A stretch of DNA of 64,000 bases from NCBI RefSeq assembly GCF_029227915.1, contig NC_079883.1:16432001-16496000 (forward strand), in the 5' to 3' direction. The first letter of the stretch is position 1; each line of letters begins with the position of its first letter. Below the pieces are notes generated by a model that did no database searches, was not told the origin of the DNA, and saw nothing but the letters and a program-made list of their open reading frames with translations. The stretch comes from Hydractinia symbiolongicarpus. Taxonomy: Eukaryota > Cnidaria > Hydrozoa > Anthoathecata > Hydractiniidae. This document shows, in pieces, positions 37,055 to 49,282 of this stretch. Both the position numbers and the translations under genes were made by a program.

Positions 37055-37781
37055 GTGCACAGGCCTTTAAAGGCTGTAATATGGTCATTTGCAGCCTAAC
37101 AAAGGCCTTTCACGTATATCACGTGGTTGCACGTGCCTGCTCAAGTTACGTGCGGACTAATCCCTCCAATGTCATTGGACTATGACGCCCCAAGTGGTTT
37201 TCCATTGCGCCATGGCGTTATAACACCGTCAACTACGGGTGCAGGCCTGTAAAGTCTGTAATATGGCCTTTTGCAGCATAATAAAGGCCTTACACGTATA
37301 TCACGTGGTCGCACGTGACTGCGCAATTTACCATTGGTCTAATCTTTCCACTCTCAATGGACTAGGACGTCCCAAGTTGCTTTCCATTGCGTCACAGCTT
37401 CATAACACCTTCAACTACGTGCACAGGCCTTTAAAGGCCGTAATATGGTCATTTGCAGCCTAATAAAGGTCGTACACACAAATCGCGTTGTTCCACGTGC
37501 TTGGGCGAGTTACAATCAATCTCATCCCTCCACTCTCATTAGACTATGACGTCCCAAGTGGTTTTTCATTGCGCCATGGCGTTATAACACCGTCAACTAC
37601 GGGTACAGGCCTCAAAAGGCTGTAATATGGCCTCTTGCAGCATAATAAAGGCCTTACACGTATATCACGAGGTCGTACGTGCCTGCGCAAGTTACCATTG
37701 GTCTAATCCTTCTACTCTCAATGGACTAGGACGTCCCAATTTGTTTTCCATTGCGTCACGGCTTTATAACACCGTCAACTA

Positions 37782-38874
37782 CGTGCACAGGCCTTTAAAG
37801 GCTGTAATATGGCCTCTTGCAGCCTAACAAAGGCATTTCACGTATATCACGTGGTTGCACGTACCTGCACAAGTTACGAGCGGACTAATCCCTCCAATGT
37901 CATTGGAATATGACGTCCCAAGTGGTTTTCCATTGCGCCATGGCGTTATAACACCGTCAACTACGCGTACAGGCCTCAAAATGCTGTAATATGGCCTCTT
38001 GCAGCATAATAAAGGCCTTTCACGTATATCACGTGCTTGCACGTGCCTGCGCAGGTTACCGTTGGTCTAATTATTCCACTCTCAATGGACTACGACGTCC
38101 CAAGTGGTTTTCCATTGCGCCATGGCGTTATAACACCGTTAACTACGGGTGCAGGCCTCCAAAGGCTGTAATATGACCTCTTGCAGCCTAATAAAGGCCT
38201 TACACGTATATCACGTGGTCGCACGTGCCTGCGCAAGTTACCATTGGTCTAATCCTTCCACTCTCAATGGACTAGGACGTCCCAAGTTGCTTTCCATTGC
38301 ATCACAACTTCATAACACCGACAACTACGTGCACAGGCTATTAAAGGCTGTAATATGGCCTTTTGCGGCCTAGTAAAGGTCGTACACACAAATCGCGTTG
38401 TTCCACGTGCCTGCGCGAGTTGCGATAGGTCTAATTCTTCTACTCTCAATGGACTAGGATGTCCCAAGTTGTTTTCCATTGCGTCACAGCTTTATAACAC
38501 CGTCAACTACGTGCACAGGCCTTTAAAGGCTGTAATATGGCCTCTTGCAGCATAATAAAGGCCTTACACACAAATCGCGTTGTTCCACATGCCTGGGCGA
38601 GTTACGATCTGTCTAATCCCTCCACTCTCATTGGTCTATGACGTTCCAAGTGGTTTTTCCATTGCGCCATGGCGTTATAACACCGTCAACTACGCGTGCA
38701 GGCCTCCAAAGGCTGTAATATGGCCTCTTGCAGCATAATAAAGGCCTTAAACGTATATCATGTGGTTCCACGTGCCTACGCAGGTTACCATTGGTCTAAT
38801 TATTCCACTCTCAATGGACTACGAAGTCCCAAGTTGTTTTCCATTGCGCCATGACTTTATAACACCGTCAACTA
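37782..38874 (+). repeat. 6-monomer tandem duplication, copy 1 (1,093 bp)
   Basis: This unit is followed directly by a copy at 38875-39967 and has an earlier relative at 33414-34506. It contains AGGCATTTCACG, the ATTGGAATATG variant, the CCGACAACTAC variant near 38319, and GATGTCCC near 38458. The extra base over six monomers is in the TTTTTCC tract near 38655. Confidence 0.87.
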
Positions 38875-39967
38875 CGAGCACAGGCCTTTAAAGGCTGTAA
38901 TATGGCCTCTTGCAGCCTAACAAAGGCATTTCACGTATATCACGTGGTTGCACGTACCTGCACAAGTTACGAGCGGACTAATCCCTCCAATGTCATTGGA
39001 ATATGACGTCCCAAGTGGTTTTCCATTGCGCCATGGCGTTATAACACCGTCAACTACGCGTACAGGCCTCAAAATGCTGTAATATGGCCTCTTGCAGCAT
39101 AATAAAGGCCTTTCACGTATATCACGTGCTTGCACGTGCCTGCGCAGGTTACCGTTGGTCTAATTATTCCACTCTCAATGGACTACGACGTCCCAAGTGG
39201 TTTTCCATTGCGCCATGGCGTTATAACACCGTTAACTACGGGTGCAGGCCTCCAAAGGCTGTAATATGACCTCTTGCAGCCTAATAAAGGCCTTACACGT
39301 ATATCACGTGGTCGCACGTGCCTGCGCAAGTTACCATTGGTCTAATCCTTCCACTCTCAATGGACTAGGACGTCCCAAGTTGCTTTCCATTGCATCACAA
39401 CTTCATAACACCGACAACTACGTGCACAGGCTATTAAAGGCTGTAATATGGCCTTTTGCGGCCTATTAAAGGTCGTACACACAAATCGCGTTGTTCCACG
39501 TGCCTGCGCGAGTTGCGATAGGTCTAATTCTTCTACTCTCAATGGACTAGGATGTCCCAAGTTGTTTTCCATTGCGTCACAGCTTTATAACACCGTCAAC
39601 TACGTGCACAGGCCTTTAAAGGCTGTAATATGGCCTCTTGCAGCATAATAAAGGCCTTACACACAAATCGCGTTGTTCCACATGCCTGGGCGAGTTACGA
39701 TCTGTCTAATCCCTCCACTCTCATTGGTCTATGACGTTCCAAGTGGTTTTTCCATTGCGCCATGGCGTTATAACACCGTCAACTACGCGTGCAGGCCTCC
39801 AAAGGCTGTAATATGGCCTCTTGCAGCATAATAAAGGCCTTAAACGTATATCATGTGGTTCCACGTGCCTACGCAGGTTACCATTGGTCTAATTATTCCA
39901 CTCTCAATGGACTACGAAGTCCCAAGTTGTTTTCCATTGCGCCATGACTTTATAACACCGTCAACTA
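38875..39967 (+). repeat. 6-monomer tandem duplication, copy 2 (1,093 bp)
   Basis: Order and variants match the preceding unit. It starts at a hybrid junction reading CTACGAGCACAGG near 38873, where GTGCACAGG is usual. At about 39967 the array returns to the series that follows 34506, so this unit is an extra insertion in the larger duplication. Confidence 0.85.
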
Positions 39968-42515
39968 CGTGTACAGGCGTCTAAAGGCTGTACAATGGCA
40001 TTTTGCAGCCTAATAAAGGTCGTTCACACAAATCGCGTTGTTCCACGTGCCTGCACTAGTTACGATCGGACTAATCCCTCCACTCTCAATGGACTACGAC
40101 GTCCAAAGTTGCTTTCCATTGCGTCACAGCTTCATAACACCGTCAACTACAGGTACAGGCCTGTAAAATCTGTAATATGGCCTCTTGCAGCATAATAAAG
40201 GCCTTTCACGTATATCACGTGGTTGCACGTGCCTGCGCAGATTACCATTGGTCTAATTATTCGACTCTCGATTGACTACTACGTCCCAAGTGGTTTTTAA
40301 TTGCCTGATGGCCTTAGAACACCGTCAACTACGGGTACATGCGTCTAACGACTGTAATATGACCTTTGCAGCCTAATAAAGGCAGTACACATCAATCGCG
40401 TTCTTCCACGTGCCTGCACTAGTTACGATCGGACTAATCCCTCCACTCTCAATGGACTACGACGTCCAAAGTTGTTTTCCATTGCGCCATGACTTTATAA
40501 CACCGTCAACTACAGGTACAGGCCTGTAAAGGCTGTAACATGGCCTCTTGCAGCCTAATAAAGGTCGTACACATAAATCGCGGTGTTCCACGTGCCTGGT
40601 CGAGTTACGATCAATCTAATCCCTCCACTCTCATTAGACTATGACGTCCCAAGTGGTTTTTCATTGCGCCATGGCGTTATAACACCGTCAACTCCGGGTG
40701 CAGGCCTCCAAAGGCTGTAATATGGCCTTTTGCAGCCTAATAAAGGCCTTACACGTATATCACGTGGTCGCACGTGCCTGCGCGAGTTACCATTGGTCTA
40801 ATCCTTCCACTCTCAATGGACTATGACGTCCCAAGTTGCTTTCCATTGCGTCACAGCTTCATAACACCGTCAACTACGTGCACAGGCTATTAAAGGCTGT
40901 AATATGGCCTTTTGCGGCCTAGTAAAGGTCGTACACACAAATCGCGTTGTTCCACGTGCCTGCGCGAGTTGCGATAGGTCGAATCCCTCCACTCTCATTG
41001 GACTATGACGTCCCAAGTGGTTTTCCAATGCGCCATGACTTTATAACACCGTCAACTACGGGTACAGGCCTCAAAAGGCTGTAATATGGCCTCTTGCAGC
41101 CTAATAAAGGCCTTACACGTATATCACGTGGTCGTACGTGCCTGCGCAAGTTACCATTGGTCTAATCCTTCTCCCCTTAATGGACTACGACGTCCCAAGT
41201 GGTTTTCCATTGCGCCATGGCTTTATAACACCGTCAACTACAGGTGCAGGCAACCAAAGGCTGTAATATGGCCTCTTGCAGCCTAATAAAGGCCTTACAC
41301 GTATATCACGTGGTCGCACGTGCCTGCGCAAGTTACCATTGGTCTAATCCTTCCACTCTCAATGGACTAGGACGTCCCAAGTTGCTTTCCATTGCGTCAC
41401 AGCTTCATTACACCGTCAACTACGTGCACAGGCTATTAAAGGCTGTAATATGGCCTTTTGCGGCCTAGTAAAGGACGTACACACAAATCGCGTTGTTCCA
41501 CGTGCCTGCGCGAGTTGCCATCGGTCTAATCCCTCCACTCTCATTGGACTATGACGTCCCAAGTGGTTTTCCATTGCGCCATGGCGTTATCACACCGTCA
41601 ACTACAGGTACAGGCCTGTAAAGTCTGTAATATGGCCTTTTGCAGCATAATAAGGGCTTTTCACGTATATCACGTGCTTGCACGTGCCTGCGCAGGTTAC
41701 CGCTGGTCTAATTACTCCACTCTCAATGGACTACGACGTCCCATGTTGTTTTCCATTGCGCAATGACTTTATAACACCGTCAACTACGGGTGCAGGCCTC
41801 CAAAGGCTGTAATATGGCCTCTTGCAGCCTAATAAAGGGCTAACACGTATATCACGTGGTCGCACGTGCCTGCGCACATTACCATTGGTCTATCCTTCCA
41901 CTCTCCATGGACTAGGACGTCACAAGTTGCTTTCCATTGCGTCACAGCTTTATAACACCGTCAACTACGTGCACAGGCCTTTAAAGGCTGTAATATGGCC
42001 TCTTGCAGCATAATAAAGGCCTTACACACAAATCGCGTTGTTTTACATGCCTGGGCGAGTTACGATCGGTCTAATCCCTCCACTCTCATTGGTCTATGAC
42101 GTCCGAAGTGGTTTTTCCATTGCGCCATGACGTTTTAACACCGTCAACTACGCGTGCAGGCCTCGAAAGGCTGTAATATGGCCTCTTGCAGCATAATAAA
42201 GGCCTTACACGTATATCATGTGGTTCCACGTGCCTACGCAGGTTACCATTGGTCTAATTATTCCACTCTCAATGGACTACGACGTCCCAAGTTGTTTTCT
42301 ATTTCGCCATGACTTTATAACACCGTCAACTACGTGTACAGGCGTCTAAAGGCTGTACTATGGCATTTTGCAGCCTAATAAAGGTCGTACACACAAATCG
42401 CGTTGTTCCACGTGCCTGCACTAGTTACGATCGGACTAATCCCTCCACTCTCAATGGACTACGACGTCCAAAGTTGATTTCCATCGCGCCATGACTTTAT
42501 AACACCGTCAACTAC
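38917..42515 (+). repeat. 30-monomer-offset duplication, copy 2 (about 3.6 kb)
   Basis: This is the near-identical partner of 33456-37054. Its last third (about 41213-42473) is represented a third time at 46300-47560 (offset 5,087-5,088), with the same missing A in TCTATCCTTCC near 46979 and a private extra base near 47297. Confidence 0.88.
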
Positions 42516-43087
42516 AGGTACAGGCCTGTAAAGGCTGTAACATGGCCTCTTGCAGCCTAATAAAGGTCGTACACATAAATCGCGTTGTTCCACGTGCCTG
42601 GGCGAGTTACGATCAATCTAATCCCTCCACTCTCATTAGACTATGACGTCCCAAGTGGTTTTTCATTGCGCCATGGCGTTATAACACCGTCAACTACGGG
42701 TACAGGCCTCAAAAGGCTGTAATATGGCCTCTTGCAGCCTAATAAAGGCCTTACACGTATATCACGTGGTCGTACGTGCCTGCGCAAGTTACCATTGGTC
42801 TAATCCTTCTACTCTCAATGGACTAGGACGTCCCAAGTTGTTTTCCATTGCGTCACGGCTTTATAACATCGTCAACTACGTGCACAGGCCTTTAAAGGCT
42901 GTAATATGGTCATTTGCAGCCTAACAAAGGCCTTTCACGTATATCACGTGGTTGCACGTGCCTGCTCAAGTTACGTGCGGACTAATCCCTCCAATGTCAT
43001 TGGACTATGACGTCCCAAGTGGTTTTCCATTGCGCCATGGCGTTATAACACCGTCAACTACGGGTACAGGCCTCAAAAGGCTGTAAT

Positions 43088-43269
43088 ATGGCCTCTTGCA
43101 GCATAATAAATGCCTTACACGTATATCACGTGGTCGCACGTGCCTGCGCAAGTTACCATTGGTCTAATCTTTCAACTCTCAATGGACTAGGACGTCCCAA
43201 GTTGCTTTCCATTGCGTCACGGCTTTATAACACCGTCAACTACGTGCACAGGCCTTTAAAGGCCGTAAT
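43088..43269 (+). repeat. Right-restricted 5' variant class (CATAATAAATGCC; first of nine)
   Basis: The monomer has T for G in the usual AATAAAGGCC, giving AATAAATGCC. I see this only at 43088, about 48357, 49814, 53090, 53818, 54546, 58541, 59087 and 59815 (there AATGTC), i.e. between 43 and 60 kb. It marks the part of the array that expanded through the 26-, 4- and 3-monomer duplications. Confidence 0.8.
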
Positions 43270-44106
43270 ATGGTCATTTGCAGCCTAATAAAGGTCGTAC
43301 ACACAAATCGCGTTGTTCCACGTGCTTGGGCGAGTTACAATCAATCTAATCTCTCCACTCTCATTAGACTATGACGTCCCAAGTGGTTTTTCATTGCGCC
43401 ATGGCGTTATAACACCGTCAACTACGGGTACAGGCCTCAAAAGACTGTAATATGGCCTCTTGCAGCATAATAAAGGCCGTACACGTATATCACGAGGTCA
43501 TACGTGCCTGCGCAAGTTACGATCGGACTAATCCCTCCACTCTCAATGGACTACGACGTCCAAAGTTGCTTTCCATTGCGTCACAGCTTCATAACACCGT
43601 CAACTACGTGCACAGTCTATTAAAGGCTGTAATATGGCCTCTTGCAGCCTAATAAAGGCCTTACACGTATATCAAGTGGTCGTACGTGCCTGCGCAAGTT
43701 ACCATTGGTCTAATCCTTCTACTCTCAATGGACTAGGACGTCCCAATTTGTTTTCCATTGCGTCACGGCTTTATAACACCGTCAACTACGTGCACAGGCC
43801 TTTAAAGGCTGTAATATGGTCATTTGCAGCCTAACAAAGGCCTTTCACGTATATCACGTGGTTGCACGTACCTGCACAAGTTACGAGCGGACTAATCCCT
43901 CCAATGTCATTGGACAATGACGTCCCAAGTGGTTTTCCATTGCGCCATGGCGTTATAACACCGTCAACTACGCGTACAGGCCTCAAAATGCTGTAATATG
44001 GCCTCTTGCAGCATAATAAAGGCCTTTCACGTATATCACGTGCTTGCACGTGCCTGCGCAGGTTACCGTTGGTCTAATTTTTTCACTCTCAATGGACTAC
44101 GACGTC

Positions 44107-45552
44107 CCAAGTGGTTTTCCATTGCGCCATGGCGTTATAACACCGTCAACTACGGGTGCAGGCCACCAAAGGCTGTAATATGGCCTCTTGCAGCCTAATA
44201 AAGGCCTTACACGTATATCACGTGGTCGCACGTGCCTGCGCAAGTTACCATTGGTCTAATCCTTCCACTCTGAATAGACTAGGACGTCCCAAGTTGCTTT
44301 CCATTGCATCACAACTTCATAACACCGACAACTACGTGCACAGGCTATTAAAGGCTGTAATATGGCCTTTTGCGGCCTAGTAAAGGTCGTACACACAAAT
44401 CGCGTTGTTCCACGTGCCTGCGCGAGTTGTGATAGGTCTAATCCTTCTACTCTCAATGGACTAGGATGTCCTAAGTTGTTTTCCCTTGCGTCACAGCTTT
44501 ATAACACCGTCAACTACGTGCACAGGCCTTTAAAGGCTGTAATATGGCCTCTTGCAGCATAATAAAGGCCTTACACACAAATCGCGTTGTTCCACATGCC
44601 TGGGCGAGTTACGATCTGTCTAATCCCTCCATTCTCATTGGTCTATGACGTCCCAAGTGGTTTTTCCATTGCGCCATGGCGTTATAACACCGTCAACTAC
44701 GCGTGCAGGCCTCCAAAGGCTGTAATATGGCCTCTTGCAGCATAATAAAGGCCTTAAACGTATATCATGTGGTTCTACGTGCCTACGCAGGTTACCATTG
44801 GTCTAATTATTCCACTCTCAATGGACTACGAAGTCCCAAGTTGTTTTCCATTGCGCCATGACTTTATAACACCGTCAACTACGTGTAAAGGCTGTACAAT
44901 GGCATTTTGCAGCCTAATAAAGGTCGTTCACACAAATCGCGTTGTTCCACGTGCCTGCACTAGTTACGATCGGACTAATCCCTCCACTCTCAATGGACTA
45001 CGACGTCCAAAGTTGCTTTCCATTGCGTCACAGCTTCATAACACCGTCAACTACAGGTACAGGCCTGTAAAATCTGTAATATGGCCTCTTGCAGCATAAT
45101 AAAGGCCTTTCACGTATATCACGTGGTTGCACGTGCCTGCGCAGATTACCATTGGTCTAATTATTCGACTCTTGATTGACTACTACGTCCCAAGTGGTTT
45201 TTAATTGCCTGATGGCCTTAGAACACCGTCAACTACGGGTATATACGTCTAACGACTGTAATATGACCTTTGCAGCCTAATAAAGGCAGTACACATCAAT
45301 CGCGTTCTTCCACGTGCCTGCACTAGTTACGATCGGACTAATCCCTCCACTCTCAATGGACTACGACGTCCAAAGTTGTTTTCCATTGCGCCATGACTTT
45401 ATAACACCGTCAACTACAGGTACAGGCCTGTAAAGGCTGTAACATGGCCTCTTGCAGCCTAATAAAGGTCGTACACATAAATCGCGGTGTTCCACGTGCA
45501 TGGTCGAGTTACGATCAATCTAATCCCTCCACTCTCATTAGACTATGACGTC
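44107..45552 (+). repeat. 8-monomer HOR unit, copy 1 (1,446 bp)
   Basis: The left part repeats at 45553-46307 with offset 1,446, which is eight monomers minus 10 bp because the unit contains the 172-bp monomer at 44727-44898. A CTGAATAGACTAGG variant (44270 and 45716) is shared. The same segment in wider form (43640-45238) recurs at 56190-57788 with offset 12,550. Confidence 0.82.
44727..44898 (+). repeat. 172-bp monomer with 10-bp deletion
   Basis: ACGTGT joins to AAAGGCTG at 44886/44887, losing the ACAGGCGTCT segment and thus half of the usual GCC...AAAGGC palindrome. A 110-codon open frame crosses the junction only because the deletion changes phase. The same junction recurs at 57277-57448. 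Confidence 0.9.
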
Positions 45553-46307
45553 CCAAGTGGTTTTCCATTGCGCCATGGCGTTATAACACCGTCAACTACG
45601 GGTGCAGGCCACCAAAGGCTGTAATATGGCCTCTTGCAGCCTAATAAAGGCCTTACACGTATATCACGTGGTCGCACGTGCCTGCGCAAGTTACCATTGG
45701 TCTAATCCTTCCACTCTGAATAGACTAGGACGTCCCAAGTTGCTTTCCATTGCATCACAACTTCATAACACCGACAACTACGTGCACAGGCAATTAAAGG
45801 CTGTAATATGGCCTTTTGCGGCCTAGTAAAGGTCGTACACACAAATCGCGTTGTTCCACGTGCCTGCGCGAGTTGCGATAGGTCTAATCCTTCTACTCTC
45901 AATGGACTAGGATGTCCTAAGTTGTTTTCCATTGCGTCACAGCTTTATAACACCGTCAACTACGTGCACAGGCCTTTAAAGGCTGTAATATGGCCTCTTG
46001 CAGCATAATAAAGGCCTTACACACAAATCGCGTTGTTCCACATGCCTGGGCGATTTACGATCTGTCTAATCCCTCCATTCTCATTGGTCTATGACGTCCC
46101 AAGTGGTTTTTCCATTGCGCCATGGCGTTATAACACCGTCAACTACGCGTGCAGGCCTCCAAAGGCTGTAATATGGCCTCTTGCAGCATAATAAAGGCCT
46201 TAAACGTATATCATGTGGTTCTACGTGCCTACGCAGGTTACCATTGGTCTAATTATTCCACTCTCAATGGACTACGAAGTCCCAAGTTGTTTTCCATTGC
46301 GCCATGG
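45553..46307 (+). repeat. 8-monomer HOR unit, copy 2 (partial, ~4 monomers)
   Basis: This is a partial tandem copy of 44107-44861. It breaks at about 46308, where GCCATGGCTTTATAACACC joins to a series also found at 41213 onward. The 10-bp deletion monomer of copy 1 is not reached. Confidence 0.78.
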
Positions 46308-47503
46308 CTTTATAACACCGTCAACTACGGGTGCAGGCCACCAAAGGCTGTAATATGGCCTCTTGCAGCCTAATAAAGGCCTTACACGTATATCACGTGG
46401 ACGCACGTGCCTGCGCAAGTTACCATTGGTCTAATCCTTCCACTCTCAATGGACTAGGACGTCCCAAGTTGCTTTCCATTGCGTCACAGCTTCATTACAC
46501 CGTCAACTACGTGCACAGGCTATTAAAGGCTGTAATATGGCCTTTTGCGGCCTAGTAAAGGTCGTACACACAAATCGCGTTGTTCCACGTGCCTGCGCGA
46601 GTTGCGATCGGTCTAATCCCTCCACTCTCATTGGACTATGACGTCCCAAGTGGTTTTCCATTGCGCCATGGCGTTATCACACCGTCAACTACAGGTACAG
46701 GCCTGTAAAGTCTGTAATATGGCCTTTTGCAGCATAATAAGGGCTTTTCACGTATATCACGTGCTTGCACGTGCCTGCGCAGGTTACCGCTGGTCTAATT
46801 ACTCCACTCTCAATGGACTACGACGTCCCATGTTGTTTTCCATTGCGCAATGACTTTATAACACCGTCAACTACGGGTGCAGGCCTCCAAAGTCTGTAAT
46901 ATGGCCTCTTGCAGCCTAATAAAGGGCTAACACGTATATCACGTGGTCGCACGTGCCTGCACACATTACCATTGGTCTATCCTTCCACTCTCCATGGACT
47001 AGGACGTCACAAGTTGCTTTCCATTGCGTCACAGCTTTATAACACCGTCAAATACGTGCACAGGCCTTTAAAGGCTGTAATATGGCCTCTTGCAGCATAA
47101 TAAAGGCCTTACACACAAATCGCGTTGTTTTACATGCCTTTGCGAGTTACGATCGGTCTAATTCCTCCACTCTCATTGGTCTATGACGTCCCAAGTGGTT
47201 TTTCCATTGCGCCATGACGTTTTAACACCGTCAACTACGCGTGCAGGCCTCGAAAGGCTGTAATATGGCCTCTTGCAGCATAATAAAGGCCTTACATTGT
47301 ATATCATGTGGTTCCACGTGCCTACGCAGGTTACCATTGGTCTAATTATTCCACTCTCAATGGACTACGACGTCCCAAGTTGTTTTCTATTTCGCCATGA
47401 CTTTATAACACCGTCAACTACGTGTACAGGCGTCTAAAGGCTGCACTATGGCATTTTGCAGCCTAATAAAGGTCGTACACACAAATCGCGTTGTTCCACG
47501 TGC
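46308..47503 (+). repeat. Third copy of the 41.2-42.5 kb segment
   Basis: About 6.5 monomers match 41221-42416 and 35760-36955, with the missing A in TCTATCCTTCC and the GCGCAATGAC variant. Private differences are ATGCCTTTGCGAG near 47137, an extra base in TTACATTGTATATC near 47297 and GCTGCACTATGG near 47441. These make it the most diverged of the three copies. Confidence 0.8.
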
Positions 47504-47539
47504 CTGCACTAGTTACGATCGGACTAATCCCTCCACTCT

Positions 47540-48449
47540 CAATGGACTACGACGTCCAAAGTTGATTTCCATTGCGCCATGACTTTATAACACCGTCAAC
47601 TACAGGTACAGGCCTGTAAAGGCTGTAACATGGCCTCTTGCAGCCTAATGAAGGTCGTACACATAAATCGCGTTGTTCCACGTGCTTGGGCGAGTTACGA
47701 TCAATCTAATCCCTCCACTCTCATTAGACTATGACGTCCCAAGTGGTTTTTCATTGCGCCATGGCGTTATAACACCGTCAACTACGGGTACAGGCCTCAA
47801 AAGGCTGTAATATGGCCTCTTGCAGCCTAATAAAGGCCTTACACGTATATCACGTGCTTGCACGTGCCTGCGCAGGTTACCGTTGGTCTAATTTTTCCAC
47901 TCTCAATGGACTACGACGTCCCAAGTGGTTTTCCATTGCGCCATGGCATTATAACACCGTCAACTACGGGTGCAGGCCACCAAAGGCTGTAATATGACCT
48001 CTTGCAGCCTAATAAAGGCCTTACACGTATATCACGTGGTCGTACGTGCCTGCGCAAGTTACCATTGGTCTAATCCTTCTACTCTCAATGGACTAGGACG
48101 TCCCAAGTTGTTTTCCATTGCGTCACGGCTTTATAACATCGTCAACTACGTGCACAGGCCTTTAAAGGCTGTAATATGGTCATTTGCAGCCTAACAAAGG
48201 CCTTTCACGTATATCACGTGGTTGCACGTGCCTGCTCAAGTTACGTGCGGACTAATCCCTCCAATGTCATTGGACTATGACGTCCCAAGTGGTTTTCCAT
48301 TGCGCCGTGGCGTTATAACACCGTCAACTACGGGTACAGGCCTCAAAAGGCTGTAATATGGCCTCTTGCAGCATAATAAATGCCTTACACGTATATCACG
48401 TGGTCGCACGTGCCTGCGCAAGTTACCATTGGTCTAATCTTTCAACTCT
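47540..48449 (+). repeat. 5-monomer tandem duplication inside the 26-mer, copy 1 (910 bp)
   Basis: The block repeats at 48450-49282. GATTTCCATTGCG near 47565 and 48475 and the TAATTTTTCC variant near 47890 and 48800 align at offset 910. Substitutions such as GTAACATGG against GTAAGATGG (48537) separate the copies. Confidence 0.82.
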
Positions 48450-49282
48450 CAATGGACTACGACGTCCAAAGTTGATTTCCATTGCGCCATGACTTTATAA
48501 CACCGTCAACTACAGGTACAGGCCTGTAAAGGCTGTAAGATGGCCTCTTGCAGCCTAATAAAGGTCGTACACATAAATCGCGTTGTTCCACGTGCCTGGG
48601 AGAGTTACGATCAATCTAATCCCTCCACTCTCATTAGACTATGACGTCCCAAGTGGTTTTTCATTGCGCCATGGCGTTATAACACCGTCAACTACGGGTA
48701 CAGGCCTCAAAAGGCTGTAATATGGCCTCTTGCAGCCTAATAGAGGCCTTACACGTATATCACGTGCTTGCACGTGCCTGCGCAGGTTACCGTTGGTCTA
48801 ATTTTTCCACTCTCAATGGACTACGACGTCCCAAGTGGTTTTCCATTGCGCCATGGCGTTATAACACCGTCAACTACGGGTGCAGGCCACCAAAGGCTGT
48901 AATATGACCTCTTGCAGCCTAATAAAGGCCTTACACGTATATCACGTAGTCGTACGTGCCTGCGCAAGTTACCATTGGTCTAATCCTTCTACTCTCAATG
49001 GACTAGGACGTCCCAAGTTGTTTTCCATTGCGTCACGGCTTTATAACATCGTCAACTACGTGCACAGGCCTTTAAAGGCTGTAATATGGTCATTTGCAGC
49101 CTAACAAAGGCCTTTCACGTATATCACGTGGTTGCACGTGCCTGCTCAAGTTACGTGCGGACTAATCCCTCCAATGTCATTGGACTATGACGTCCCAAGT
49201 GGTTTTCCATTGCGCCATGGCGTTATAACACCGTCAACTACGGGTACAGGCCTCAAAAGGCTGTAATATGGCCTCTTGCAGC
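48450..49282 (+). repeat. 5-monomer tandem duplication inside the 26-mer, copy 2
   Basis: The match to copy 1 ends in the monomer at 49268, where copy 1 has CATAATAAATGCC and this copy has CCTAATAAAGGCC. Private changes are CCTAATAGAGGCC near 48737 and CACGTAGTCG near 48944. Confidence 0.78.

Noticed and set aside
44767-45099. 110-codon open frame (also 57317-57649), the longest in the window
   Set aside because: It exists because a 10-bp deletion changes phase between two monomers. It has no recognisable domain, and both copies derive from one duplication.
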